Origin: Ceratopteris richardii
Lineage: Eukaryota; Streptophyta; Polypodiopsida; Polypodiales; Pteridaceae
Direction of reading: 5' to 3'
Assembly: GCA_020310875.1 (NCBI GenBank)
Contig: MU260074.1
Location: 316,501-380,500, forward strand
Length of the DNA stretch: 64,000 bases
In this document: one piece after another, positions 10,858-22,180 of the stretch
Position numbering within the stretch: the stretch's first letter is position 1
How the letters are laid out: the number at the start of each line of letters is the position of its first letter
Position numbers and translations under genes: made by a program
Notes under the pieces: generated by a model
What the model was told of the DNA's origin: nothing
The model's input: the letters and a program-made list of their open reading frames with translations, nothing else
Database searches by the model: none

Positions 10858-12054
10858 CTATATTTGTTGCCGTGCTTGTTGAGCTTCAATCAAAGACCTA
10901 GGCAGCCATACTTGCAAGAGTCGTTTTGATTCAAATTTCGGTAAATAAGAATTCATGCCCTCCTTTTTCTCCTTATGAGCTGGTGTTGCGATCTCTGATT
11001 TATTCACTTGATCCTTGCGTACCCATTTGAAGTTGACCTTTCTTGGATGCGAGTATTGGATGGTGCTTTTCCAAATTGATGATGATTCTGTCGTGTGAGA
11101 AACTTTAAGAGTGTTGATCTCCTTGGTGGCTGTCCGTTCATCAACTGAATAGGATGAATCCACTTCTTCCGTGGACATGCTAGGGTTTGAAGTTTCTGCC
11201 TCTTTCCAACTTGCTTCTGAGGGATTGGGGCTGGAATCATGCTCTATGTGCTCTTCTTTGAGTTTTTCCACACTTTCAATGGCTTCCGATTTCTGTGAGG
11301 GCTTCTCCCCTAATAGACTAAAAATTTCCTTGTGCCCTATCTTGGCTGAAATGTATCCTTGCGCTAGGTGGATGCTTGCTTCATTCTCAATGATCCAGTC
11401 TTGCCCTAGTATGAGATTTTCTATGAGATCATCATCTTTACACACTAAGACTCGTTGTTTCATGGAGGAATTTTCTAGATGGAGGGATATTGTAGTTTCT
11501 CCAATGCATTCTATGACTTGACCTCCAATTCCTATCATACGAGCTTTCGTGGGTGTCATAATTGTTTGAAGATCTCTGATGACCGTATTTCGTATGCAAT
11601 TGAGTCCTGCTCGAGAGTCTATCAAGGCATCTACCAACCAGTACTCCGTTGTTCCAATTCCTAGGTTTAAATAGGGCTGGGACATGTCACGGTTCTGCCC
11701 ATTGGAATGATGAACTTGATAGTTGGCCATGGGAATAGGCTCTTCACCTAGTAAGTACCGCTCGTCTCTTTGTATAATCCACTCTTTCTGTTTCTTAATA
11801 CATTCCAAGGCTTCTTGCCATGCCTCTTCTCTAATCTGTTCTTCCTCTTTCTTCCTATTTTGCGCACCTATGAGACATGCTAACATTTGATCCATCAATG
11901 GCTCCATAAACCGTTTCACTTTACATCCACTTATGTAGTTAGGAAAAATATCTCCATCCAGAGTGGCTAACTTAACTCCTCCACTTGTAGAGATCCCATT
12001 AATGATTAGAGGTCCATATCCGCGTTTTTGTAATTTCTTGGCATGTTGCTTCAA
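10858..12054 (-). CDS. Gypsy D integrase tail fused to a second retropepsin-like domain
   Basis: 398 residues, the longest open frame in D. Residues 1-50 are the integrase C-terminal domain (GYGPLIINGIS, then VKLATLDGDIFP). Residues about 65-100 form a charged helix. About 135-220 resemble a retroviral-type aspartic protease: YWLVDALIDSRAGLNCI at the active-site position, RMIGIGGQVIECIGE, and NLILGQDWII as the second conserved element. The active site reads D-S-R-A-G instead of D-S/T-G, so it is probably inactive. The remainder is polar and Ser/Glu-rich. D also has an ordinary protease before reverse transcriptase (about 16900-17230), so this is an extra copy in an unusual place. The true start is upstream, across a frameshift near 12075. 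Confidence 0.65.
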   Translation of the reverse strand: MKQHAKKLQKRGYGPLIINGISTSGGVKLATLDGDIFPNYISGCKVKRFMEPLMDQMLACLIGAQNRKKEEEQIREEAWQEALECIKKQKEWIIQRDERYLLGEEPIPMANYQVHHSNGQNRDMSQPYLNLGIGTTEYWLVDALIDSRAGLNCIRNTVIRDLQTIMTPTKARMIGIGGQVIECIGETTISLHLENSSMKQRVLVCKDDDLIENLILGQDWIIENEASIHLAQGYISAKIGHKEIFSLLGEKPSQKSEAIESVEKLKEEHIEHDSSPNPSEASWKEAETSNPSMSTEEVDSSYSVDERTATKEINTLKVSHTTESSSIWKSTIQYSHPRKVNFKWVRKDQVNKSEIATPAHKEKKEGMNSYLPKFESKRLLQVWLPRSLIEAQQARQQI

Positions 12055-12720
12055 GGTGTAGACTAGAACTAGGTCTCCTTCTTTTAGTTCTCTTGTCTTT
12101 TATGTGTGCATCATAATATGCCTTTTGTCTTCTCTTGGTCGCATAGATTTCTGCGACAACTTGCAACCGAGTTTCATACAGCTTCTCAATTTGGTCTACT
12201 TGTTGGGATAATTCATGTCCCGTCCATTCATATTGCTGGGCTATTCTCAAAGTGGGTATCAAAAAATCAATTGGTAGAATTGCATTCTGTCCGTATACTA
12301 GATTGAATGGGGTAGTTCCAATGGCAGTCTTGTACGTGACTCGAAAGGCCCAGATTGCATGTTGCAATTGTTTGTCCCAGTCAGACCTCCCCTTATTGAC
12401 AATTTTTGTCAAAACTGTGTATAACACCTTATTGGAACTTTCCGCTTGACCATTGGCTTGGGGGTGGTATGGGGCTGACTTTTTATGGATCACTAAAAAC
12501 TCATTCATTAGAGAATCTATTACCTCATTAATGAAGCTCCTTCTTCGATCACTCACAATCTCAATTGGTAATCCGAAACGAGTGAATATATGCTCAAAAA
12601 GAAACTTAGCAGTGGTTTGAGCATTGTTTTTTCTAGTAGCCTTTGCCTCCACCCACTTTGTTAAATAATCGGTGGCTACTATGATATATTCGGCATGTGA
12701 CCCTTTGGCCGGTGGGTTAC
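11999..12720 (-). pseudogene. Gypsy D integrase core
   Basis: Open from 12652; the frame runs back to about 12720 (TDYLTKWVEA, first catalytic Asp). The core continues with IVSDRRRSF (second Asp), HPQANGQAESSNK (Glu), and the WAFRVTYKTAIGTTPFNLVYG segment of gypsy integrases. It ends in a frameshift near 12075, after which the C-terminal domain continues in the 12054 frame. The N-terminal HHCC zinc domain is missing: RNase H sequence joins integrase core directly at about 12715-12750, showing an internal deletion. Confidence 0.88.
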
Positions 12721-13974
12721 CAGTCTTCCCGTGTTACAGGGCTTATTGACTAAGTATAATAATGCCTGATGGTCTATGAAGAACTTGAACTTGTTGGCTA
12801 AGAGATAGTGTCTAAATTTTTTCACCGCATAGACTATTCCTAATCCTTCTCGTTCCGTAGTTGTATAGCTCCTCTCAACTTGGTTCAGTTGTCTACTTGC
12901 ATAAGCAATTGGGTGATCTAACTTCCCTTCATCTGCTGGTTGGACTAAGATACATCCTATTGTGTAACTAGAAGCGTCTACATGAATATGAAATGGCTTA
13001 TTCCGATTCGGTGTTTTCAGAATTGGGGCTGTGCTAATTAAGCCGCTTCTTTAACTTATTGAATGTCCTCTCGTATTCCTCTGTCCATGTGAATTGAGTC
13101 AAAAGTCCATACAAGTGTTTGGCGATTATGGCATACATGTGGATAAATCGACGGTAGTATCCACAATGTCCCATAATGCTTGCACCTATTTTGCATTCTT
13201 TGGTCTAGGAAGTTCTAAAATGACCTTAATCTGGTCTTCATTTGTGGATATTCCATTTCTAGAGACTATGTGTCCTAAGATCTTCCCTTGTCTTACCATG
13301 AAAGCACACTTCTTAGGGTTCAGGAAGACTCTATATTGTCAGCATTTATTAAATATCGTCTGCAATTCAGGAATGTGGTCATGTCTTTGGTTTGAATATG
13401 TACACAAGTCATCTACATACACTCCATGCTCTTCTTTACGAATTCTTTGAAAACATAACACATCAATCGTTGGAAAGTAGCAGGTGTGTTAGTGAGTCCA
13501 AAAGGCATCACCCAGAAAGCATAGACCCCCCATTTAGTCGTGAATGCGGTCTTATGTTGACCCTTAGTAGCAATAGCTACATGGTTGTATCTAGAGAATC
13601 CATCTAAGAAGCTATAGACTTCTTTTCCTACAACTCTTTCCAATAGATGGTCAGTAATGGGTAGCTATAGCGAATTGTGGCTGCATTCACTCTTTTCAAG
13701 TTGATGCATACTCTGATTTTTCCGTTCTTCTTAGGCACAACTACTAGTGATGATACCCACTCTATGTTTCTATTTTCTATATGAATCCTACTGCTAGGAG
13801 TTTGTGTATTTCTTCTTTAATTTTAGCCGCATAGACCTCATTGTATGTATAAGGGTGTTGTTTCAATAGCTTTACCTCCACCGTCATTGGTGTTCTATGA
13901 GAGAAAATCGAGAGTTGCACACCCTTGAGATCCTTATATTTCCATGCGAATACATCTCGATATTCTAGGGTCAA
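12721..13974 (-). pseudogene. Gypsy D reverse transcriptase and partial RNase H
   Basis: Minus-strand frames in pieces. 13777-13974 begins LEYRDVFAWKYKDLKG, the gypsy entry to reverse transcriptase. 13413-13643 carries SFLDGFSRYNHV, KTAFTTKWGVYAFWVMPFGL and NTPATFQRLM, then a VDDL box just beyond its end. Decayed palm and thumb sequence follows to about 13100 and RNase H to about 12750, where an internal deletion removes its end. Several stops and frameshifts. It would have made element cDNA. Confidence 0.88.
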
Positions 13975-14162
13975 TTGTATTAAGTCTTCTTCCTCCTCAG
14001 TTTACACATCTTTACCTATGTATGTGCATCTTTCTTCTCCCTCTTCCACTATTACTATGATCTTTTTTGTTTGTTCGTTGTTATCGTATGCTTCTCCTTC
14101 TCTAGCCCTTCTCTTAGGCATTTGTATGGCTATCTTTCTCTCTTCTACTTCGTAGCTTTTAA
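13975..14162 (-). pseudogene. Gypsy D polyprotein linker before reverse transcriptase
   Basis: Short coding stretch (acidic, with a stop) between the protease and reverse transcriptase, ending at the TTAA target of the TIR element. The minus-strand reading frame matches that of 16238 onward when one TTAA copy is discounted. Confidence 0.6.
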
Positions 14163-16233
14163 CACTAGTTCTGTACTAGGACACTTAAGTGTTCTACTTT
14201 TACACCAAATTGATTGATTTTTCTTGATGACATCCTTGAGTCTTTGATGGCATACTCACTTGGATTTGATAGCTGACATCATGTACTTTAAGAGAAAAAT
14301 ATAATCTTTAACATTTTACAACTTCACATGGGTTATTAAATGAAGAAGTAAATGGGAATTTTAAAAAACTCAACTTTTAGCATAACGGAAAAAAATAACA
14401 CAGTTCAAACATTTTGACAAATTGGATATGTTTTAAGAAATTGAAAGCTATTAATGGACTTTGGCAATGTAAAGCAAGTTTCTAGGGATCTCTAGAGAAG
14501 GTTGAACACTTCCATAAGTGATAAGCATGGACTCAAAACTTTTCTTCTCTAGAGCACTGCCATTTATGGCACCTTTTAAAGAATGGCTCATTGCAATATG
14601 TGTCTAAGTGAGATTGGAGGGAATTGGAAAGTTCTCAATGGATAACATTCATACTAATTTAATGCATATTTTTATTCAAAGTTAGAAGGCCTCTACTTTG
14701 AACAAGTAGACATTACATTTTGTGCTGACTTTTATGCTGAATTGGCAAAGCATATATTTCTATGTTCATGAAAAGAACATAGCTCCAAAGGTGGAATAAA
14801 AAATTAGGATGAAAAATACTAATTATTTAAATTCTATTCTAAGTATAAAACCTTTTAAAATATGCTTTCGTGCCATGTTCAATTCTTAATCTCATCAAAT
14901 AATATGTGATCCACAATGGTGATTATGATAAGAATGAAAAAAATTGGCATACAAATTTCATTTGACAAAAAGAAGATTGGCATCCATGATGGAAATAATG
15001 AAATGTGTTCAAATGATCCTTATCATTTTATGATATCGATGATTATATCAAATACTTTTGAGTATTATTTTTAGTATATGTTGATGTGTGGAAGGGATTA
15101 TGTGTTTATGCATATAACAACTATCAAGAAAATTATTTTACTAAACATGTTAAAACTATATATTCTTTTGATCCTATATGTATGTGACTCTTGTGTCTTG
15201 GTAGGAACTAGTTTATCTTCTTGGATATCAAGCAAAATGTTTTCCATTTGGCATTATTTCAATTTGATGTTAATATTTGTATGTGGATATATTGGTTGGT
15301 GTCCACACATATATCTACTTTGTTTGGTGTACATAGATCTAAAAAGCATGGTTGATTTTCACAGATTGGTAGTTCCCTTATGTGTACACCTTGTTTGATG
15401 TCTTATTTTCTTGCTTCATATGAAGAAACTAGATCTCTTCCATAAGTATACATGCTTTGTTATGTGTCCACAAAGTATTCATGATTGTATCTGTAGAATT
15501 TGGTTGATGCCCACACAATAGAAGATTCTTGGTTGAGTCCAAAGATGTGAAAATTTTGGTGGATTTCAATAAACTATTCAGCCCCATATACATAAGCTTT
15601 GGTTTGTTATTTCACACATTTTTTTACTTGGTAACTTGAATGTGTACATCTTGGATGATGTCCATAAATTCTTTTAAGTCATTTATGTAGGCTTTTGTTT
15701 TTTTTTTTGTTTTTGGTGACTAGAGTCATAGCAGTTGACTTTATATGTGTATACCTTGGTTGTTGTCTTCATACCTTGTTTGATTGTTGGCATATTAGTA
15801 CACCTCTATGGATTTCCATAAGTTTGTTTGAACCATGTCTAGAACTTGTTTTTTTTGGTGTAAAAAGTCAAAATAATTCATTTTATTTGAATTGAAATGA
15901 TTTTTCTAAGTGAGTTTGAGGTTCATAGTATGTGATCTATGTTTCAAGGAATGTGTAAAATTTTTTCTTTCATATGATGATTTTTTTTCTTTTGATAAAA
16001 ATACACTTGATTGGGAATTTTCATCCTGTTCACTACCATAGCATCTTGAGAGGCTATTTACATGAACATGAAACATGATTTATTGTGTTTTATAATTTTT
16101 CATTAACCGTTGAACTATATTTAATATGTTTGTTAAAGGATTTTCTCAATTTCTCTTCGTAGAAGGTGTGTGATTTTTTGGAAAATTGTCAAAAAAGGAC
16201 ACTTAAGCGTCCTCTTTTGGTACCAAACTAGTG
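14163..16233. mobile_element. Non-autonomous TIR DNA transposon (2,071 bp)
   Basis: The ends are inverted: CACTAGTT at the left and AACTAGTG at the right, with further inverted matches inside (GGACACTTAAGTGT at 14179 on and GGACACTTAAGCGT at 16197 on). Both sides are flanked by TTAA (14159-14162 and 16234-16237). Discounting the insert and one TTAA keeps the surrounding gypsy frame in register. There is no transposase; the interior is AT-rich with a degenerate repeated phrase. TTAA duplications are known for piggyBac-like and some Sola elements, while CACTA-type ends usually make 2-3 bp duplications, so the superfamily is unsettled. Confidence 0.72.
15285..15800 (+). repeat. Degenerate internal repeats of the TIR element
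   Basis: The phrase TTGGTTGATGTCCACA returns in altered form about ten times at roughly 30-100 bp spacing (for example near 15291, 15502, 15530, 15650 and 15752). No open frame explains it. Confidence 0.55.
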
Positions 16234-16237
16234 TTAA

Positions 16238-17349
16238 AATGCTCAAGAACCTCCAAAAGATCTAGATTTGGTCCAATTTTACTCATACTTTCCTCTTGCT
16301 CTTGTACTATGGGGGTGGCTTCTATTGCCAAGATCTTGGTCAGTTCTTGCTTCTCTTTGGTTCAAATGGTATCTAGATAGCTTTCTTCTCAATCAAATTC
16401 TGGTTCCATTTCGATACTCTCATATTCCTCTTTCCACTCTTTTTTGTAAAAGTTCCACTACTTCTACTTATTGAAGAACAACCATGTACAATTTAATGTC
16501 ATAGCCTTCTTCATCCACACATTCATTCATCGTCAAAACTTCTTCATTCACGCATACATTCAAGGTGGCTAATATTTCCATCCATCCATGCGATTCAAAG
16601 GTTTCATCAAGAAAGATTTGAGGCATATACCTTGGGTCCTCTATAGGTCGGTAGTTAGGATGTCCTATTCGCCACAGCTGCCTTTTATTCTCCTCTTTCT
16701 TGGCTTCTTTACACATCCATAGTTGGGCATCCTCATGCATCCATGATTGATCGCTTGATCCAGCACTATGAATAGATAAGTCATCTTCCTCCTTGTGTAT
16801 GGGATTGCACTGCAATGGGGGTACATCTCTATATGAATTTGTATGCAATTTTATCTTGGTAGTATTTTCTTGATGTTGTAGGTATAAAGCATCTCGTCCC
16901 CAGTCTTGCACTATCCGCATTTGTCTCATGAAGGGTCATCCTAATATCATTTTGTAATTGTTAGTCTTCTCAAACTTACAGATGACTAATGTGTGTTAAA
17001 ATTCAACTCCACAGGTGATTAACTTGATTCTTTCTAATATTCCTAAGGGTTTCTCCACATGACCGTCGGCTAATTGGAGTTTCATGCGTGTGGGCCGTAA
17101 GGCAGGCTTTCTCCATTTCTCCCAAATATCCTTAGTGGCAATTCCTACTCATGCACCATTGTCTAGTATAGCCTTGGTCATGTACCCATTGTAAGTGACC
17201 GGTAGACATGTATTACCTTCGTCTCCTTCACTAAATTCTCCCACCTTATTTACTGGGATTTGGATCTTAGATGGGCTTTCTTTTCCCTTGTTTACCTTTT
17301 CATCCTTCTCTTGCCCTACTTCTAGTTGACCTGCTAATTGTTGCCATAA
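16238..17349 (-). pseudogene. Gypsy D protease and following linker
   Basis: The minus strand at about 17230-16900 encodes a retropepsin: CLPVTYNGYMTKAILDNGA (active-site D-N-G in place of D-S/T-G), a flap-like segment, and a KMILG..PFMRQMRIVQDW ending that matches the ILG.PW-type element of the family. The open part 16468-16929 follows with polar linker sequence. It would cut the Gag-Pol precursor. Frames are broken by stops at about 17010 and 16940. It ends at the TTAA of the TIR element. Confidence 0.75.
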
Positions 17350-17763
17350 CTACGGTTTAACCCGAAGTAATTCTTCCACAGTTAGTTTGCATTGTACTTT
17401 TGTCTTCTTAAGTTCCATTAGATCGTGTGAATTCTTTTCTGAGTTTCCTTTTCCTTGTATTGTGGGAGCTCGGACTATCATGGATTCATTTTCATATTCT
17501 CCCATGTAATTTGGTAGGGTTGAAATGCTCTGCGCTTCTTCCCTATTTCGGTCTAGTCTTGATACTTCCTTATATAGTTCTTCCATGTTGGGATTTGGTT
17601 GATAAACATCCACATCTAATTCCTCAAAGGGAGGCTTAGTCAATCAATTCCTCTTCCATTGTTCTTCTCGGATTCTATTCCATAATTCTTTTGGCCAGTC
17701 TGCCTCTAAGTCCGGTATTGTTGACATAGGTTCATCCTGGGTTTTCACTCACTCACACTTGTC
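17350..17763 (-). pseudogene. Gypsy D gag C-terminal linker
   Basis: Open part 17350-17643, 97 residues, acidic and polar (ELDVDVYQPNPNMEELYKEVSRL). The frame continues rightward to the element E insertion at 17764 and resumes at 23996. Not matched to a domain. Confidence 0.6.
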
Positions 17764-17768
17764 ATCCT
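17764..17768 (+). repeat. Target-site duplication of element E (left)
   Basis: ATCCT, repeated at 23991-23995 on the other side of E. Confidence 0.9.
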
Positions 17769-18215
17769 TGAAAGAGAACAAGGATTATGACCACCACATG
17801 CTTGAGAGATGACTCTCCTCCCAACCAAATGCCTCTATATATAGCTCTCTCCAGGGGACTGCCTTCTTGGGCAGGTGGATACTAACCATCCAAGTGTCAG
17901 CCATGTAACTACATGTGCGCCAAGTGTCCCAGTCAACTCGAGTTAACTCAAGTGGATGCTTCTAGAAGGCTCCAGATCTCTTTGGGCAAAATACTCTCCC
18001 CATATCTCCCATGGGGATTGAACCCAAGACCTCTTCCTTCACATCCTTGAGACTTAACCACTAAGCTAAGTGGATCACTTGTTACAAGAGCACAAGACAT
18101 GCTAGTAAGTCTAAACTCGAGATCTTTGGTCATACACAAGGATGACCAAACAGTGTCCGATTTCAGATCCGTCTGAACCGGCCAGACCCTTGGATCATAG
18201 ACTTAGTTTATTACA
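17769..18215 (-). repeat. 3' LTR of element E, with TATA box and tRNA-like module
   Basis: Plus-strand TGAAAGAG to TTATTACA. On the minus strand a TATATATAG box lies at about 17836-17844. A tRNA-like Pol III unit is present: A-box-like TTAGCTTAGTGGTTAAG (18053-18069) and B-box GGGTTCAATCC (18015-18025), on the minus strand, about 27 bp apart. Confidence 0.9.
18015..18069 (-). promoter_or_regulatory. tRNA-like A/B-box module in E 3' LTR
   Basis: A-box TTAGCTTAGTGGTTAAG and B-box GGGTTCAATCC with tRNA-like spacing. Probably a tRNA-derived SINE head captured by the LTR. Transcriptional activity is not shown. Confidence 0.7.
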
Positions 18216-18231
18216 TTCTTCCCCCTTTGGA
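18216..18231 (-). promoter_or_regulatory. Polypurine tract of element E
   Basis: The minus strand reads CCAAAGGGGGAAGAA directly before the LTR start TGTAATAAAC. Confidence 0.85.
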
Positions 18232-21200
18232 AAATATTTTCTTCCTCGAAAATAGAGCTATATACATACTGTAGGCAACCCCCGAGCCTCATGATCTAAA
18301 ACTGGAAGAATATGGTCATGTTCTAGAACTGGAAGAACATGTCTCATCTCTGTGGTGGTATCCCTGCCCAAATGATTCAAAACACTATCTGGTTTTGCAC
18401 TTTGATGAACAAGACAAAGTACAAACTAGTGAAGAATAATGAGGGTGGATCTAAACACATCCCTCGCCAGTTCACAGTTTCTGGATATGCAATCTAGGCA
18501 CAAACATGTGAACTAGGTGGATTCAAATTACTAGTCCATTTCTGGGAATGACTGGTGCATGGACTTAGTAATGAAGGTGGAATTTTTATCCCTCGCAAGA
18601 CTTTAAAAATTCTTGATTCACTTGAATTTGTTTTGGAGAACTTGAAGTTTGGTTGTCCCATACATCTAACTTAGATGTTTGTACAATGGTTTACTTTGAT
18701 CCAGGAGTTACTTGATTTTTTCACCCGACTAGAGGACTACTTTGTCCTAATGAGTTTTAAAAATCCTATGTAAATTGTAAGAGAAAGTTACCATTTTCTT
18801 TGAGTCAACCATACTATAACTTGACCAATACAAATCCATAATGAAATTTGTCCAACTTAGGACACTTTTCTCAAAGACTTTAACAAAAAGTTCTTGGGAA
18901 TTGTCAATCTAATGAGCAATTCCTAACTTCTTTATTCTAGAGTATACTGGACTCTAGGAAATCATTTACGCTATGACTTGAAGCAAACTCAAATAAATAA
19001 GTCCACTTAGACTTATTTTCTTTTGAAGATTGAAAAGGTTCTTGTACATAACATCTATCTAGGATGTTCAAGTTAGTTATTTAATTCTAACCGGCTAACC
19101 CTGGTCTTTTGCAAAAGGAATCAGATACCATGTTCGAGCCAATTCCAAAAGATTTGGAAAGCGGAAAGAAATAATTAAAACTGTACAACCAATTCAAACT
19201 TCGAACACATGTAAACTTGCTATGAGTCAAAGTCTAGTTGACTCAGGACTCTAACTTCTGAATGATCTATTTCAACAAAGCATTTTCTTTATCTTTAAGA
19301 GAAATAAGCTGGATTCTCAAAAAGATTCAAAGCAACTCGAAAACATCATCCAACCACAAGATACTCGTGTGGAAAACCAACATCAGTGTGTCGACCCACT
19401 GAGGTTATGTTGATGAGTTTTGTATTCAAATAATGCTTCACTTGAGACTAAGTTTAGGTCACATTCAATCTTTTTGACTCCTAATTGTGAATGCAATTCT
19501 TGTGCATTTCTTTGGGTCAGAAGAGTGAATTTATCAAGTTACACTAGGAACTTGATGCTTGACTTAGTCAATTAAATCTTTAGTTGAAAAGATCAACTCA
19601 AAATCAAAGTCCAACTTCTTTAAGAAATTTATCAAATATTTCTGATCAATACTTAAGCTTGAAGTGTTCTAAGAAGATCTTGGAAGTTACTTACTTCACA
19701 TCTTCAGTTTTCTTAATCTTGAAGTTATATGGAAGTATCTTAAGATCCTTCTTGAATAAAAACTCCTTCGTTGAAGTTTTAATTCCTTTGAAGATCACAC
19801 CTAACTTCAAGATCCAAAACAAAGACTAAAAGATAATCATCATCTCACGGTCCGATGTCCCATACCATCTTTCCTACATCAATCTGAGTATAAAATCTGG
19901 TGTCCCATACCACCCTATTTTATACTCACATTGACGTGTGAGAGAAATTCATCCTAAAGTCTACAACATCTCTAGATAGAGAACCTTCTAGCTTTTATTC
20001 TTGACAAGAATTTCGCAATTTTAGGCACTATCTCTATCTTGATATTCTAGGTTTTAATCCCTTGACATGATCGTTTCATGATCTTGTGCTTAACCTTGGG
20101 AACTTGAAAACCTTTAGAATATCTCCAATCATTTTTGCTAGGATTTTTTGAATAAAAACCAATCAGAATTCCAAGTACTTGAATTTTCTCGAATTCAAGT
20201 TCAATTGGTTTATCCTTGACCAATTTTGTAGCGACAAGAGCTTTTGACTTCTTGTCTTTAGATTCCTTTCTACTTATGCTTTTAGGTACCTATTCTGGCC
20301 AGGACTTTTATAAGAATCTCTCTGCTGCTTAAGTCTAAGCATCCGCTCATGCTTTCTGGATTTGTACCGAAATCCCTTTAAGGATAGGCAAACGTTTATG
20401 TTTTACCTTCCACAGACTTAAGTACCATCTTCACGGTTGCAGACTACATGCTTGGAATTCCTTGATTCTGTTCACACTTGGAACAGCTTACTCTTTTTCA
20501 CATTTTTTCCATTCGATAAATGGAACTTGAGTGAATCATTCCCAATGGAATTTTACTGCCAATACTTGGGCAATCTACAGAGTAGTTCTAGTCCCACATT
20601 CTTTGGACAATCATGGCCAAGTTTGATCAAGTCTGGTTGATACTTGCGACAAAATAAAGACTTAGTCTTTATCTTTAAGATCTCTTAAACTATCTTAAGC
20701 TTCTTTGCTTACCTGCAGGATTTTAGAGATCTTTCCCTTAACTTAAGTCCAAGCATTTTCTAATGCTTTTCAGATTCCAAAGCTAAGAATCTCTGATATA
20801 CCTTAAGGTTATATCAGTATTTGGACTTAAATACCAAAACTGGTGGTTAGGGATTTGTTGGGAACTACTTGCTATAAAACTTCTCTTGAAAGATGCTAGT
20901 CTCACATCTGGGGAGATTTCTCTTTCAAGAACTTTTTTGATTCCTACCAAGGAATCAAGTAATACTAAGCTAATGATTCACCTTGGAATCTTTTGCTTTC
21001 CAGTCTAATGATTCATCTTGGAATCTTCTCTTTTACTGGAAAGATCTTCAAAAGGAATTCTAGACTTTTGGATAAGACCAAGACTTAAAGTTTTGCTTGT
21101 CCAAAAGACAATTCTCATTTAACTAATGAAATAGTTAATTGGACTCTTTCTTTAGCTTATCTTTAGGAAATAGCTTAATTTCCAAAGATTACTTTGCTTG

Positions 21201-21960
21201 GGCCTCTTCAAAGCCTTACCACTTGAAGCTAATCTTTTAGGAAAGAACTTGTTTCCTAAATTGTCTTTAGGAAATATCGTGATTTCCTAAGATATCTGTT
21301 TCAAAAATGAAAATAATTTGAATCATTTCATTAATTGTCATGACTTTAGGAAATTACTTGATTCCTAAAGATCAATTAATATTTGTCTTGGTTTCTTTTT
21401 TAAGCCTTGAGTTAGCTTAAATAGAATCAAGCAAGTTCCCTTCAAAAGTTTTCGCGTCGATTGAAGACCTTGCATCATGCCTCGAGATGCATTTCTGGAA
21501 ACTAACATCTATGAACACTAGAGTTCCAAGGATTCTAGAAGTTCAATACTTTTACTTATTTTCATCAATGTTTGATGAATATTAAAGTATTAAACCTTCC
21601 AAAATTTGATGAACTTACAAGTTTCAACAGAAACTTCCTTACTTGGATGCATGAACATGAACATCCAAAAACAACTAAATCCTCGATAGTTGCTAAGAAT
21701 GTCTAGGTTTCTTCCCAAACTTAGACTGGGCACGCATATTGGAAAGTAGCTCTATGAATACTTACTTTCAAGATGCTTTGTTTTCCTCAAAAAGACTCCT
21801 ACTAAGTGGTACCTATGTATCACTTTTTTGGGAAAAAATAGACTCGATACTTAGTTGCATGATGGTCAAGATCCTTGCAACTAGGTAATTTTCTATTTTT
21901 TCCACCTAGCTAAGTGAAGTTAGAAAAAGAAAGGAATGAAAGTATACTTACCAAAAGATC
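18232..21960 (-). other. Element E interior, hairpin-rich non-coding region
   Basis: No reading frame worth calling. AT-rich with many small perfect inverted repeats: stems of 7-9 bp and loops of 2-13 nt, for example 18317-18341, 18937-18957, 18995-19018, 19143-19159, 20654-20672, 20793-20817, 20937-20958, 21119-21138, 21236-21260, 21267-21290 and 21344-21370. The last three share the stem TTAGGAA with different loops. Confidence 0.6.
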
Positions 21961-22180
21961 ATGCATATGCTCACGCATCTACTTGCATGCAAATGCATGT
22001 TCATGTATGCAAATGCCCATTCTTGGGTGCAAATGCATGTGAGTTCATGCAAGTGTAATGAACTTAAGCAAATATCAAGCTTATTAGGTATGCAAACAAG
22101 CATCCATGCAAAAACAACCTGCTTGCTATTCTGGCAAAAGGTAACTATTCAAGTGCATGAACTAGAGAATTAACTACCTT
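21961..22180 (+). repeat. ATGCA-rich low-complexity stretch in E
   Basis: Repeated phrases built on GCAAATGCATG. The open frame across it is Cys/His/Met-rich only because of the repeat. Confidence 0.55.
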
